From contig JANYDC010000159.1 in the NCBI GenBank assembly GCA_025359965.1, positions 37,702 to 101,701 on the forward strand: a stretch of 64,000 nucleotides of DNA, read 5' to 3'. The number at the start of each line of letters is the position of its first letter. Position 1 is the first letter of the stretch. Shown here in pieces: positions 8,377-17,946 of the stretch. Under the pieces are notes generated by a model that made no database searches, was not told the DNA's origin, and was given only the letters and a program-made list of their open reading frames with translations. This DNA is from Pedosphaera sp. Lineage in GTDB: Bacteria; Verrucomicrobiota; Verrucomicrobiia; Limisphaerales; SXQI01. Both the position numbers and the translations under genes were made by a program.

Positions 8377-9843
8377 TTACGCCAGTAGCGCTTTGATCAC
8401 CTTCGATTCTTCAACCCCGGTCAACCGACCGTCCAAGCCTTGCGTTTTAAAAGTGAAACGTTGGTGATCCATGCCGAGTAAGTGCAGAACTGTGGCGTGG
8501 AAATCATGAACGTTCACCGGGTCTTTGATGATGTTATAAGAGAACTCGTCAGTCTCACCATAAATGGTACCGGGCTTTGAACCGCCACCCGCCATCCACA
8601 TGGTGAAACAGCGGGGGTGATGATCGCGTCCGTAGTTTTCTTTGGTGAGACCGCCCTGTGAATAAACCGTGCGCCCAAATTCTCCACCCCACACGATAAG
8701 CGTATCGTCGAGCATGCCCCGGGATTTAAGGTCTTGGACCAAGGCATAACAGGCTTGATCGATATCCTTGCACTGGCTGGGCAGACGACCGGCGATGTTG
8801 CCGTGATTGTCCCAATTGTTGAGGTAAATCTGCACAAACCGCACGCCGCGCTCAACCATGCGGCGGGCCATGAGGGCGCTCTGGGCAAAGGTGCCAGGCT
8901 TCTTCACCTCATCCCCGTACATATTGAGGGTGGCCTCCGATTCTTTCGAGATATCAGTCAGCTCAGGCACGCTGGACTGCATACGAAAAGCCATTTCATA
9001 TTGCTGAATGCGGGTATGCGTTTCGGGATCGCCCACAATTTTGAAATTCATCTCGTTCAAAGAACGCAATCCATCAAGGGTGCGGCGGCGGACCTTGCCA
9101 TCGACCCCTGGCGGATTGTTGATAAAGAGGATCGGATCGCCCTGACTGCGGAAGGAGACACCGGCATGCTCGCCCGGCAGGTACCCCGAAGACCACAAGC
9201 GCGCGGAGATAGCCTGCAATTGTTCCTTGTTGGTGGGCTGCGCGACCAGCACCACGAAAGTCGGAAGATTCTCGTTAAGCGAACCGAGCCCATAGGAGGC
9301 CCATGCGCCGAGACAGGGTCGTCCGGTGACTTGGTTGCCCGTTTGCAGGTAGGTGATGGCCGGTTCGTGGTTGATGGCGTCAGTGTGCATCGAGCGGATG
9401 AAGCACATTTCATCGACCATCTTGGCCGTGTTAGGCAGCAGCTCAGTGACCCACATTCCACTCTTGCCGTATTGCTGAAATTTGAACTTAGACGGGGCAA
9501 TGGGAAAGCGGGCCTGCCCCGAGGTCATAGTAGTGAGCCGCTGCCCCATGCGTACCGACTCGGGCAGATCCTTATCGTACCACTCGCCCATGACCGGCTT
9601 GTAATCGAATAGATCGATCTGCGAGGGTCCGCCCACCATGTGGAGGTAAATGACATGCTTGGCCTTGGGCGCAAAATGCGGACCGATGGGCACATGCGCG
9701 CCCAAGGTGGAAGACTTCTTCGCATCCGCCCTGGCAACCCCGGGCATGAGCGAGGCCAAAGCGGCAGTACCCATAAAACTGGCTCCACGCCTCAAAAACT
9801 GCCGACGGGTTTCAAACTTGATGTAATCGTCAAACACGCTCAT
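8377..9843 (-). CDS. DUF1501 exported protein
   Basis: This 488-residue protein has a Tat-like N-terminus: [11 protein letters not shown] at residues 13-23, then a hydrophobic stretch to about 40. The DUF1501 body contains [71 protein letters not shown] and [12 protein letters not shown]1501 is a sulfatase/alkaline-phosphatase-superfamily-like domain of unproven activity, abundant in Planctomycetota and Verrucomicrobiota. It begins 6 bases after the end of the PSD1/cytochrome gene, the usual partner order, so the two are almost certainly co-transcribed and may act together on an extracellular substrate such as a polysaccharide. A partial dead copy lies downstream. Confidence 0.93.
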   Translation of the reverse strand: MSVFDDYIKFETRRQFLRRGASFMGTAALASLMPGVARADAKKSSTLGAHVPIGPHFAPKAKHVIYLHMVGGPSQIDLFDYKPVMGEWYDKDLPESVRMGQRLTTMTSGQARFPIAPSKFKFQQYGKSGMWVTELLPNTAKMVDEMCFIRSMHTDAINHEPAITYLQTGNQVTGRPCLGAWASYGLGSLNENLPTFVVLVAQPTNKEQLQAISARLWSSGYLPGEHAGVSFRSQGDPILFINNPPGVDGKVRRRTLDGLRSLNEMNFKIVGDPETHTRIQQYEMAFRMQSSVPELTDISKESEATLNMYGDEVKKPGTFAQSALMARRMVERGVRFVQIYLNNWDNHGNIAGRLPSQCKDIDQACYALVQDLKSRGMLDDTLIVWGGEFGRTVYSQGGLTKENYGRDHHPRCFTMWMAGGGSKPGTIYGETDEFSYNIIKDPVNVHDFHATVLHLLGMDHQRFTFKTQGLDGRLTGVEESKVIKALLA

Positions 9844-9848
9844 AGGGC

Positions 9849-12800
9849 TTACTTGGTCAGGGCCTCGTCAAGGTTCAACAACTGATTGGCCAGCATGGTG
9901 TAGGCTGCCAGCTCCGACGCTGCCAAATCAGCGGCAGGCTTGGATTCACCGACAGAGACCAACGTCTTGGCGTCATCCGCGTCACCCGCATAATGAGCCA
10001 GTAAATCTTTCAGAACCTCCAAAGTGACTCGGCGTTCGGCGGAGCGGAGTGGCCGTGCCAAAATGCGCTTGGCCATGTAATCCACCCGGTCGACGGGAGA
10101 TTTACCACCCTCTTTAATCGTATTCTCCGCGAGTCGGCGGGCCGCCTCGATGAACTGCGGATCGTTCAGAGTGGCCAAAGCCTGGAGGGGCGTGTTGGTC
10201 CGCTCACGCTTGACGGTACACGTCTCTCGATTGGGGGCATTAAGAATGTCCATCGACGCGGGCGGAGCGGTTCGTTTCCAGAAGGTGTACATGGAGCGGC
10301 GATATAGATTATCCCCGGAATCCTGTTTGTACTTGCTGGTGTCACTCTCCGGCATCGCCACCATCTCCCACACGCCCGAAGGCTGATAGGGTTTGACACT
10401 GGGGCCGCCAATCTTGGGAGAAAGTGTGCCAGACGCGGCCAATGCGTAATCGCGAATCATTTCTGCATCGAGTCGGAAACGGGGGCCACGCGCCAGCAAC
10501 TTGTTTTGCGGATCTTTCTCGGTCTTTTGTGCCGTCGAGACGGACTGTTGGCGATAGGTTGCGGACATCACCATCATTTTGTAGAACCGCTTCACGTCCC
10601 AGCCGTTCTCCCGAAAATCGACAGCCATCCAGTCCAGCAATTCCGGATGGGAGGGCAACTCTCCCATAACGCCAAAATCGCCCGCTGAACGCACCAAACC
10701 CGCACCGAATATTTCCTGCCAGAACCGGTTGACAGTGACCCGCGCCGTAAGCGGGTTTTCTGGGAGCAACAACCATTTGGCAAAGCCAAGGCGGTTCCTG
10801 GGCAAATCTGAAGGCATCGCATGAAGGGCCTTGGGAACGGCAGCTTCCACCTTGTCTCGGCGCTTGTCGTATTCACCACGGAACAGGACATGCGCCATGG
10901 GAGCATCTCTCTTTTCATCCATCACGTGGGCAATGGTTCCACGCATTTTGATTTCACGCTCGTCTTTCTCAAGCGTGGCGAGGACAGCCTTTTCGGACAT
11001 GTAAACTTTGTCGAAAAGCCGGAGATAAGCGTCGTAGAGAAAGCTCTTTTCCTCATCTGACCGTTTGTCCTCTGCTTTGCGGACCAGCCACGCCATACGC
11101 TGGGATCGACCCAACGACGCAGCGTCCTCTGGACTAAGCGCCTGACTATAGATTCGAACATCCTGCACTCCGGCTTTTTCCAGTTCATCACCGGTCTTGC
11201 GCTGTCCGATTTTGAATGCGGTATCGGTCACAATGGTGTCGCTTAGCTTGTCGCTCTGGCGGTCCGTCTCAGTGGGCTGGCCATCCACATAGATTTTAAC
11301 CCCTTCAGCTTTGCTTGAGCCATCGTAGGTGATCATGACATGAGCCCACTTGCCCGCGTCCAATCGCTTCTTGGAAACCACCTTTAGGGCATTCTCCGGC
11401 CATTTGTTAACCATGTGCGTTCCCGGACGGCCGTCCTCCATCCAAAGATCCCAGCCGCGAAAACCCTTTTCATTATCCATGCGAGCCATCAGCGATCCGT
11501 TCCTATCCTTTTCATCCAGCCTGACCCAGGCACCAAACGAGAAGGCGTTGGTGCGGTCAAAATTTCCGGCATCGAGGATTTCCGGGACGTTATCCTTTGC
11601 CAGCACCAAAGCTGAATCCGAAATCGCACCCGCGACCGCATCAGCGTCATGCGGGAGTTTTAATTCCGAGGACTTCCCGGTGATCATCATCGCGAAATTG
11701 TTTCTATTTGATTCAGTTAGGGAAACCAGAAGGGAAGGCTGCGCTTGAGGAAGGAACCCCAGCAATTGTTCCTGAGTCACCGCCGACTGCCATACAGCAT
11801 AGTCAGGTTTTGCCGACTCCTTACGTTTTTCAACCCGGCCGCGTGCATCATCAGCAAGCGGCTTCAACTCCTCCCACCGGACAATATCCTTAGGGGCGGG
11901 CACGACCACCACCGGAGGAGTGTCCTTTTTGTTCCCGTCCATGGCTGGCTGCGTGGTGTTGTTAAAGAAGGCTGAGAGAGAGTAAAAATCCTTCTGGCTG
12001 ATGGGATCAAACTTATGGTCATGACAGACGGCACAGCCTGTGGTCAATCCGAGCCAAACCGCCGAAGTCGCCTCAGTACGGTCTCGCGCATATAGCACGA
12101 TGTACTCTTCGTCGATGGCTCCGCCCTCGCTGGTGGTGATGTTGCAACGATTGAAACCGGTGGCGATTTTCTGATCCAAAGTTGGATTGGGCAGAAGATC
12201 CCCCGCCAACTGTTCAACGGTAAACTGATCAAAAGGCGTGTTGCGGTTGAAGGCATTGATCACCCAATCACGGTAGGCCCAAATTTCGCGGTAGTTATCA
12301 ATGTGGATGCCGTGGGTATCCGCGTACCTAGCGGCGTCCAGCCAGTAACGGGCGCGATGCTCGCCATACGATTTTGAGGCAAGCAACCCGTCGACCAGCC
12401 TTTCGTAGGCTGAAGCTGATTTATCACTCAGGAATCGTTCGACCTGTTCCACAGTTGGGGGAAGGCCGGTTAGGTCCAGACTCAATCGGCGTGCCAGTGT
12501 TCTGCGGTCCGCCTCCGGCGCCGGCTTCAAACCCTCTTTTTCCAACCGGGCCATGATAAAGGCGTCGATGGGATTACGAACCCAATTGTCGCGTGACCCT
12601 TTTGGCAAAGGCGGTTTTTGCGGCGCAAGAAGAGACCAATGCGCCTCATATTTTGCTCCCTGGGCAATCCAGTTTCGCAATAGCTCTAATTGTTGGGGAG
12701 TTACAGCCTTCTTGGTCTTAACCGGAGGCATCCGGTCATCCTCATCCTTGGTCAGCAGGCGCTTGATCATTTCACTCTCATCGACCTTGCCGGGGATGAT

Positions 12801-13028
12801 GGCGGGGTTGCTGCCCTTGTGTGAGGCAATAGCGTCCTCGAAATGATCCAAGCGCAGGCTGGCCTTGCGCGAAGCGGAATCCGCGCCGTGGCATGAAAAA
12901 CAATTGTCAGCCAGAATGGGTCGGATATCCCGGTTGTATTCCACGCCTTTCATCGCGGCGGCAACCTGAACGGGCAAGGCAGCAAAAACTGCGGCTATTG
13001 CGAGAATACCTATGGAAAACGGTTTCAT
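9849..13028 (-). CDS. PSD1 and planctomycete cytochrome C domain protein
   Basis: This is a large exported multi-domain protein of 1059 aa. The order is: signal peptide (1-25); PSCyt1 domain with one haem-binding CFSCH at residues 43-47; DUF1549/PSCyt2 region (about 145-360, with [15 protein letters not shown] and DLTGLPP); a concanavalin/LamG-type insert (about 480-640, [15 protein letters not shown] and KIYVDGQP); and the C-terminal DUF1553/PSD1 region (about 770-1030, with [14 protein letters not shown] and [11 protein letters not shown]). It is upstream of, and nearly touches, the DUF1501 gene. The pair is a hallmark of Planctomycetota/Verrucomicrobiota and is thought to be involved in extracellular polymer degradation or redox, but no reaction is established. 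Length and architecture are normal and the frame is intact. Confidence 0.93.
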   Translation of the reverse strand: MKPFSIGILAIAAVFAALPVQVAAAMKGVEYNRDIRPILADNCFSCHGADSASRKASLRLDHFEDAIASHKGSNPAIIPGKVDESEMIKRLLTKDEDDRMPPVKTKKAVTPQQLELLRNWIAQGAKYEAHWSLLAPQKPPLPKGSRDNWVRNPIDAFIMARLEKEGLKPAPEADRRTLARRLSLDLTGLPPTVEQVERFLSDKSASAYERLVDGLLASKSYGEHRARYWLDAARYADTHGIHIDNYREIWAYRDWVINAFNRNTPFDQFTVEQLAGDLLPNPTLDQKIATGFNRCNITTSEGGAIDEEYIVLYARDRTEATSAVWLGLTTGCAVCHDHKFDPISQKDFYSLSAFFNNTTQPAMDGNKKDTPPVVVVPAPKDIVRWEELKPLADDARGRVEKRKESAKPDYAVWQSAVTQEQLLGFLPQAQPSLLVSLTESNRNNFAMMITGKSSELKLPHDADAVAGAISDSALVLAKDNVPEILDAGNFDRTNAFSFGAWVRLDEKDRNGSLMARMDNEKGFRGWDLWMEDGRPGTHMVNKWPENALKVVSKKRLDAGKWAHVMITYDGSSKAEGVKIYVDGQPTETDRQSDKLSDTIVTDTAFKIGQRKTGDELEKAGVQDVRIYSQALSPEDAASLGRSQRMAWLVRKAEDKRSDEEKSFLYDAYLRLFDKVYMSEKAVLATLEKDEREIKMRGTIAHVMDEKRDAPMAHVLFRGEYDKRRDKVEAAVPKALHAMPSDLPRNRLGFAKWLLLPENPLTARVTVNRFWQEIFGAGLVRSAGDFGVMGELPSHPELLDWMAVDFRENGWDVKRFYKMMVMSATYRQQSVSTAQKTEKDPQNKLLARGPRFRLDAEMIRDYALAASGTLSPKIGGPSVKPYQPSGVWEMVAMPESDTSKYKQDSGDNLYRRSMYTFWKRTAPPASMDILNAPNRETCTVKRERTNTPLQALATLNDPQFIEAARRLAENTIKEGGKSPVDRVDYMAKRILARPLRSAERRVTLEVLKDLLAHYAGDADDAKTLVSVGESKPAADLAASELAAYTMLANQLLNLDEALTK

Positions 13029-13172
13029 TCTTGAGTCTCAAATTTCGTGTTCCTCGCTCTTCCGAGCAACAAAAAACCACGAATGAAGGCAAACAAATTG
13101 GACGCCGAAGATCGGTTTTCCATTCAGAAAATTCAGCCTTGGTATCGGATGTAACCTGCACCAATGGGTCGA

Positions 13173-14255
13173 CTATTTGCCGTTTGCGTCGAGGATTCGG
13201 TAGAGCCGGGGCGAGAGTATCTTGGACGATGTGTCACTGATGGTGACGTAATCACTGTCCGTCCGCACAAAACCGGGAAGAGCAGTCCATGCGCCGCTGC
13301 TGATATTCGATCGGAATTGAAGCATGTAACTGACTCCTGGCACAGCTTTGGCGGTCACCACTGGATCTCGGCCTTCGATAGAAATCACAGGTGAAAGCTC
13401 TCTGACACGGAAGAACCTGGCAGGGCCATCCATCTTGTCCTGCCAAGTCAACACACCATTGGTAACGTTTTCCACCACCTTAATTCTGTTCCATTGCCCC
13501 AAAACGCCTCCGGCAGCCGATTCAATGGCATAACGTTGATTCGGCTTCACGCGGGCTTGAAATTGAAATCCACCCCCGCTGGCCAACTTGTTGGTGGTGA
13601 TGACCGCAGTGGCGTTTGTTGCCACTTTTGCCAGGATTTTAACAGCAAAGTTGCCCGAAAACCCGACGGCGGTACTCTGCAGGCTCCAATTAGTTGTTTC
13701 ATTGGTCGATCTTATCCAGAAATCACGATAACTCTGTCCTACTACCACAGACCCGTTCGACACACCTCCATAGTAGGGCAAGCCCGCATGGTCGTTGATA
13801 TCGTTGGCAAAACCCACAAATTCGACGGTCCAAGTAAAACGGTCCGGAACCGATATGCCCGGAAGACTTAAAATGAAGCTTCCTCCTTGGGAAAGCGTCA
13901 GGTCAGGGCTCTGATAAATCAGGGTTCCCGGATCAGTCCAATACGCACCTTTGTTGAAACCATCGTTGGCGTAAAAACGAATGCGGGCTTTGCGCGTGGC
14001 GTTGGTGGGAAATTTGGCATAGTATTCAAACGTAAAATCGGTAATCACACGAGCGACTCCCCCGAGCGCCAATTCATCGCCGAACTCCAACCAACTCGAA
14101 CTCCAGTTCTGACCTCCCCCACGGTTGGCGGAATTATCAAAAACAACCTCCTTGCGCTGGGCCAGTGAGGTCTGGACAAGCAAAAGCAGGACCGCCGCAA
14201 CCCAGAGGAAAAAAAGGCTGGGGTGCCGCGAGGTCAATTGATTAAACTTCCGCAT
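13173..14255 (-). CDS. Secreted hypothetical protein
   Basis: This 360-residue protein has a signal peptide (basic MRKFNQLTSRHPS, then hydrophobic LFFLWVAAVLLLLVQTSLA). It then has a beta-rich domain of the kind seen in verrucomicrobial exported proteins (FDNSANRGGGQNW near 40, FTFEYYAKFPTNATRKARIR, FILSLPGISVPDRFTWTVEF) and C-terminal segments resembling fibronectin- or immunoglobulin-type modules (RVKPNQRYAIESAAG, TWQDKMDGPARFFRVREL, YMLQFRSNISSGAWTALPGF). The repeated pattern of statement-like strands ending with RFFRV and RLYRI is common in surface proteins of this phylum. No anchor or PEP-CTERM tail is seen. It lies between the FG-GAP protein gene upstream and the PSD1 gene downstream on the same strand. 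Confidence 0.7.
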   Translation of the reverse strand: MRKFNQLTSRHPSLFFLWVAAVLLLLVQTSLAQRKEVVFDNSANRGGGQNWSSSWLEFGDELALGGVARVITDFTFEYYAKFPTNATRKARIRFYANDGFNKGAYWTDPGTLIYQSPDLTLSQGGSFILSLPGISVPDRFTWTVEFVGFANDINDHAGLPYYGGVSNGSVVVGQSYRDFWIRSTNETTNWSLQSTAVGFSGNFAVKILAKVATNATAVITTNKLASGGGFQFQARVKPNQRYAIESAAGGVLGQWNRIKVVENVTNGVLTWQDKMDGPARFFRVRELSPVISIEGRDPVVTAKAVPGVSYMLQFRSNISSGAWTALPGFVRTDSDYVTISDTSSKILSPRLYRILDANGK

Positions 14256-14353
14256 TAAACCAAATTATTATTCAACGTGAGATAGCATCGGCAAGCGCAC
14301 AAACACCTTAAACGGTGATGTTTACCTCGTCGCAACAATATTGCCCTCATGGT

Positions 14354-17300
14354 TCATTTTCCCGGCGAGGCCTTCCAGAGCGAAAGTTTTGCGCCATACC
14401 TTCCTACCACCACATCCGCGCGTCCATCCCCATCAAAATCACTGATCGAAACCGATCGTTGCTCGCCGTCGATAAGCATGCCGCTTTCGACAGAAGACAA
14501 CGGTTTCCATCCGCCTTTTCCGTTGCCCAAGAGAACCAATCCACGACCCGCGTCGCAGCGTGAGGCGTCCGGGCGCATCTGGAAGAAATTCTGGGCCAAC
14601 ACCAAATCAGAGTGCCCATCCCCGTCAATGTCTCCGGATGCCAGAGCCATGACAGGAGAAAATTGAGCTTCAATAGGCAGAGGCACAGCCTCAAAATAAC
14701 TGCCACGATTGAGCAGAACCAGCGAATCAAGCACATCGGCGCGAACTATTTTGAGCCGAACCCGCGCCCTGTCGAATATTTGGTCCAGATTCAGGGAGGC
14801 AAACTCGGCGTGCGAGGAAAACATCTCTTTCAACCCAGGCCATCCTTTGGCGAGATGGTTGAGGTTTCTTCGGGGCAGAAGCGGCCCGCCAATGACATCG
14901 CGAGTGGTCTCCACGACCAAAATTCCAGGCGCATCACTCACCTCGCCAAAATACCATTCCAAGCCGCCGGTGCTTCCTGATTCCCAGGGAGTGTTCCTTC
15001 CCCAGTTGCCAAGCACCAGATCGGGCCTGCCATCCTCATTCAGATCGGCGGATATAATACTGGTCCACCAGCCCGATAGGCTGCCCAATCCCCATTGCGG
15101 AGTTGTTTGTATCCACGCACCTGCGCTAAATTGGAAGACCATGGGACGAGCCCACTCCCCCACGACGACCAACTCCCGCGTGCCATCACCGTTGAGATCG
15201 ACAAAAACAGCACTAGACACCAAACCCAAATCCCCCAGCACGGCGCTCGCATTTCCATCCAGCACCCATGTCGTGCCGGTCCACCTGAGCAGTGCGGAGC
15301 GAGAAGGCTCAGGCCAGCGCCCAGTTTTGGCTCCCCCACCCACCAAAGCCCACCACCCTGCCCCTCCACTCACATCTCCCACCACCACGCACGAAGGATG
15401 CGTGTCAGGAAGAGGCAAAGTCTGAACCTCGGCCAATGGACGGTTTTGCCATTCTCCCCAAACCCATCTCCCTCCTCCCTCCTCAGCGGCTTCAAGACGG
15501 CCCATCAACCGTTTCTCCATGCTCTGCCAAGCCCCCAAGCCGACAATCGTTCCGCCGCCTCCTTTGGCCAACTGGCCAATGTCCACCGATTTCCATTGTG
15601 CCCCTTCAAAGCGATCGAGCCGAAGCTCTCCGTCCTGCCCGGATGAATTCCACAACTCACGCCCGGCAGCGCTGGTCCATTCCGGCGCCAACATCGCCGG
15701 TCCAGACGCGGAAATCTGCCGCGGCAGCGAGGGCTGAATCTCAAAGTCTCGCATATTCGGCGGTTCATGCCGTCTTTCAGGCGCATCGGTCCAGCGTTGA
15801 AGCAGCGGTTGCGCTGGCGATGGAGCGGCCACCGACGCGCTCAATGATCCGCTTTCGGAGATCGCACAGAGTGAATTGGCCTCAACACCCTTCCATTCCG
15901 TGACACGGCCACTGCGCCAGCGTACCTCCACATCCAATTTCTGGTCGGGACCAAAAGCAGCAAACGTCCTCATCATCTCGGAGCCGGATAGATAATGCCC
16001 GCCGCAGATAATCTCCTGCTGTTGCACCATCCCTGCACCTTTCACAAAAATAGTTGCCCCCACTCCGTTTGAGTTGGGAGACAAGCCACGAAGACGCACG
16101 GCGAGACGGGGCGCGCTGCTGTCATTCCTGAAAAAAAGCGGTTCTCCATTGAGGGAGTTCATCACCAAATCCATGTCACCGTCTCCATCCAAATCCCCGG
16201 CGGCCATGCCTTGTGTGATGTTTGTGGCGGCCAACCCCCACCGCGCGGCCGCTTCCTCAAATCGAAGGTTGTGCAAATTTCTGAAGGCTACCTTGGGGAT
16301 GGACAGGGGTTGCGGACCGGTCGGAAGGTTCGCGATATCCAGATTGTTCATGTCCCGCAGGTTTCCGTTGGAAATTAGGATGTCCTCATATCCATCAAGG
16401 TCGACATCAAGGAACATTACGGTCCAAGACCAATCGCTCGCCTCGACGCCGGCCAGTTGGGCGATCTCGGCATAGGTCCCATCGCCCCGGTTCAAATACA
16501 GGCAATTCCGTGCCACCTGTTCAACCTCGACGTCATCACCAGGTCTTCGGTTGCCTTGCAAAAAATTAGGCTGCTGCTCCATTTGTCGACGATGTCCTCG
16601 CGGCATCATCTCCACGGTCATGATATCCATTAGCCCATCCCTGTTGATGTCAGCCGCATCAACCCCCATCGAGGCGAAGCAAAGGGTGCGAAAAGCTGAA
16701 GCCGGAGCCGCCTTGAATCGACCGTCTCCCGTATTTAACCAAAGACGGTCGGGTGTTTGGAAATCGTTGCAAACATAGATGTCCGGCAGGCCATCCCCGT
16801 TGAAATCACGCATCTGAACCGCCAACCCAAAATCCCATGGAACCGCCAATTTTTCGCCGCTCCAGGCATTAAAAGCGTCCTCCCATTTCAAAGGCGAAAA
16901 TCGTCCGCCCCCCAAATTGTGCATGGCCCAGTCCGGCTCTCCGAACTCCGTCAATTTGCCATCAATAATTTTCGCGCGCCGTGCGTGGCGGCCGAGCACC
17001 AAAGTCTCCCCGTTCACCACCTTGGTGCTTACTTGAATATGATCCCCCCCAATGGATTCCAAACCAAAATTGGCCACATACAAATCCAATAATCCATCAC
17101 CGTCCCAGTCCGCCATCGCCATCGAAGTCATGTTGCCGCGCCCGAGCAACCCGGCCGCGATGGTGATATTAGTGAACCCTTTGCCGGCCAGATTTAGAAA
17201 CACTGCGTTTGGCCCTCCGAAACCGGTCACCAGCAGATCCAGCCAACCGTCTCCGTTCAAATCTCCAAACAAGGCCCCGGTCGATGCCTGCCCCCCGCAA

Positions 17301-17647
17301 CCCACACCCATTCGATCCGTGACATCCTCGAATCTCCACCCGCCGAGGTTGCGATAGAGGGCGTTGCGTCCACCCTTGTTGCAAAGGTAAACATCCAGCT
17401 TTCCGTCCCCGTCAAAATCACCCAGCGCAACACCGGATCCATTCAAAGAATAGCGTCGGGAGTGTAAAAGCGCTTCTGGAAGAGTGTTGGCAAAAGCCAC
17501 CCCCAGCGACGCATTGTCCATACGCGTAAATCCACCCCCAGGCCGCCCGGTGACGGTTAAGGGTGTGCCGCTGGCACCGTGGGCAAGTATTAGACTGGCG
17601 AACCACCCGGCAAGAGAAAGCCATACGCGGCTTCGAAGCAATTCCAT
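14354..17647 (-). CDS. FG-GAP/VCBS repeat protein with ASPIC/UnbV domain (CRTAC1-like)
   Basis: This 1097-residue exported protein has an N-terminal signal peptide. Many FG-GAP beta-propeller repeats follow, recognisable by calcium-type loops such as DFDGDGKLDVYL, DLNGDGWLDLLV, DWDGDGLLDLYV, DFNGDGLPDIYV, DVDLDGYEDILI and DLDGDGDMDLVM (about residues 75-505). An ASPIC/UnbV domain spans about 525-600 (RLRGLSPNSNGVGATIFVKG, VRWRSGRVTEW). A second set of FG-GAP repeats fills the C-terminal half (DLNGDGTRELVV, DLNEDGRPDLVL, DIDGDGHSDLVL, DFDGDGRADVVV). Such proteins are secreted or cell-surface and are thought to bind ligands through the propellers; no enzymatic role is known. The frame is intact over 3.3 kb. 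It stands upstream of another secreted-protein gene. Confidence 0.92.
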   Translation of the reverse strand: MELLRSRVWLSLAGWFASLILAHGASGTPLTVTGRPGGGFTRMDNASLGVAFANTLPEALLHSRRYSLNGSGVALGDFDGDGKLDVYLCNKGGRNALYRNLGGWRFEDVTDRMGVGCGGQASTGALFGDLNGDGWLDLLVTGFGGPNAVFLNLAGKGFTNITIAAGLLGRGNMTSMAMADWDGDGLLDLYVANFGLESIGGDHIQVSTKVVNGETLVLGRHARRAKIIDGKLTEFGEPDWAMHNLGGGRFSPLKWEDAFNAWSGEKLAVPWDFGLAVQMRDFNGDGLPDIYVCNDFQTPDRLWLNTGDGRFKAAPASAFRTLCFASMGVDAADINRDGLMDIMTVEMMPRGHRRQMEQQPNFLQGNRRPGDDVEVEQVARNCLYLNRGDGTYAEIAQLAGVEASDWSWTVMFLDVDLDGYEDILISNGNLRDMNNLDIANLPTGPQPLSIPKVAFRNLHNLRFEEAAARWGLAATNITQGMAAGDLDGDGDMDLVMNSLNGEPLFFRNDSSAPRLAVRLRGLSPNSNGVGATIFVKGAGMVQQQEIICGGHYLSGSEMMRTFAAFGPDQKLDVEVRWRSGRVTEWKGVEANSLCAISESGSLSASVAAPSPAQPLLQRWTDAPERRHEPPNMRDFEIQPSLPRQISASGPAMLAPEWTSAAGRELWNSSGQDGELRLDRFEGAQWKSVDIGQLAKGGGGTIVGLGAWQSMEKRLMGRLEAAEEGGGRWVWGEWQNRPLAEVQTLPLPDTHPSCVVVGDVSGGAGWWALVGGGAKTGRWPEPSRSALLRWTGTTWVLDGNASAVLGDLGLVSSAVFVDLNGDGTRELVVVGEWARPMVFQFSAGAWIQTTPQWGLGSLSGWWTSIISADLNEDGRPDLVLGNWGRNTPWESGSTGGLEWYFGEVSDAPGILVVETTRDVIGGPLLPRRNLNHLAKGWPGLKEMFSSHAEFASLNLDQIFDRARVRLKIVRADVLDSLVLLNRGSYFEAVPLPIEAQFSPVMALASGDIDGDGHSDLVLAQNFFQMRPDASRCDAGRGLVLLGNGKGGWKPLSSVESGMLIDGEQRSVSISDFDGDGRADVVVGRYGAKLSLWKASPGK

Positions 17648-17739
17648 GTGAGATACCAGAGTATCGGCACAATGCCCGCGAAATTCAATTTTGAAATGGA
17701 ATAGGCAAAACTATATGTCGCGAGACCGAATTCTTCACG

Positions 17740-17890
17740 GTGCCTCATACCTGCATCGCCCGCTGCGGAGCGGCAACTCAGTGACTCGCGGCAATGCCAG
17801 AACTCAAAACGGACCCTCCCATCCAGTGGCGCTCTCGGTGTTCGAAACCGCTGCGGGACGCAGACCGGCGCTCCAAGGAGCGTGGTTTAC
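17740..17890. repeat. Interspersed repeat, second copy
   Basis: Words CGCTGCGGAGCGGCAACTCAG, shortened CTGCGGAGCG, GCGGGACGCAGACCGGCGCTCC and AGTGACTCGCGGCAATGCCAG (cited in part) parallel those at 2085-2262 in the same order (GAGCGCG, AACTCA..CGGA, CTGCGGG..CGCAGAC..GCGCTCC). The gap 17648-17946 holds this element and no gene. Transcription of the ABC operon must begin within or just after it. Confidence 0.5.
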
Positions 17891-17946
17891 AACAATTGCC
17901 CACTGGATAATCTCATGCTTTCCGGCCACAGTTGGGATCAATCATC

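Noticed and set aside
8734..9612. A 292-codon plus-strand ORF within the DUF1501 gene
   Set aside because: It is antisense to a well-supported gene. Long antisense frames are expected in GC-rich DNA.
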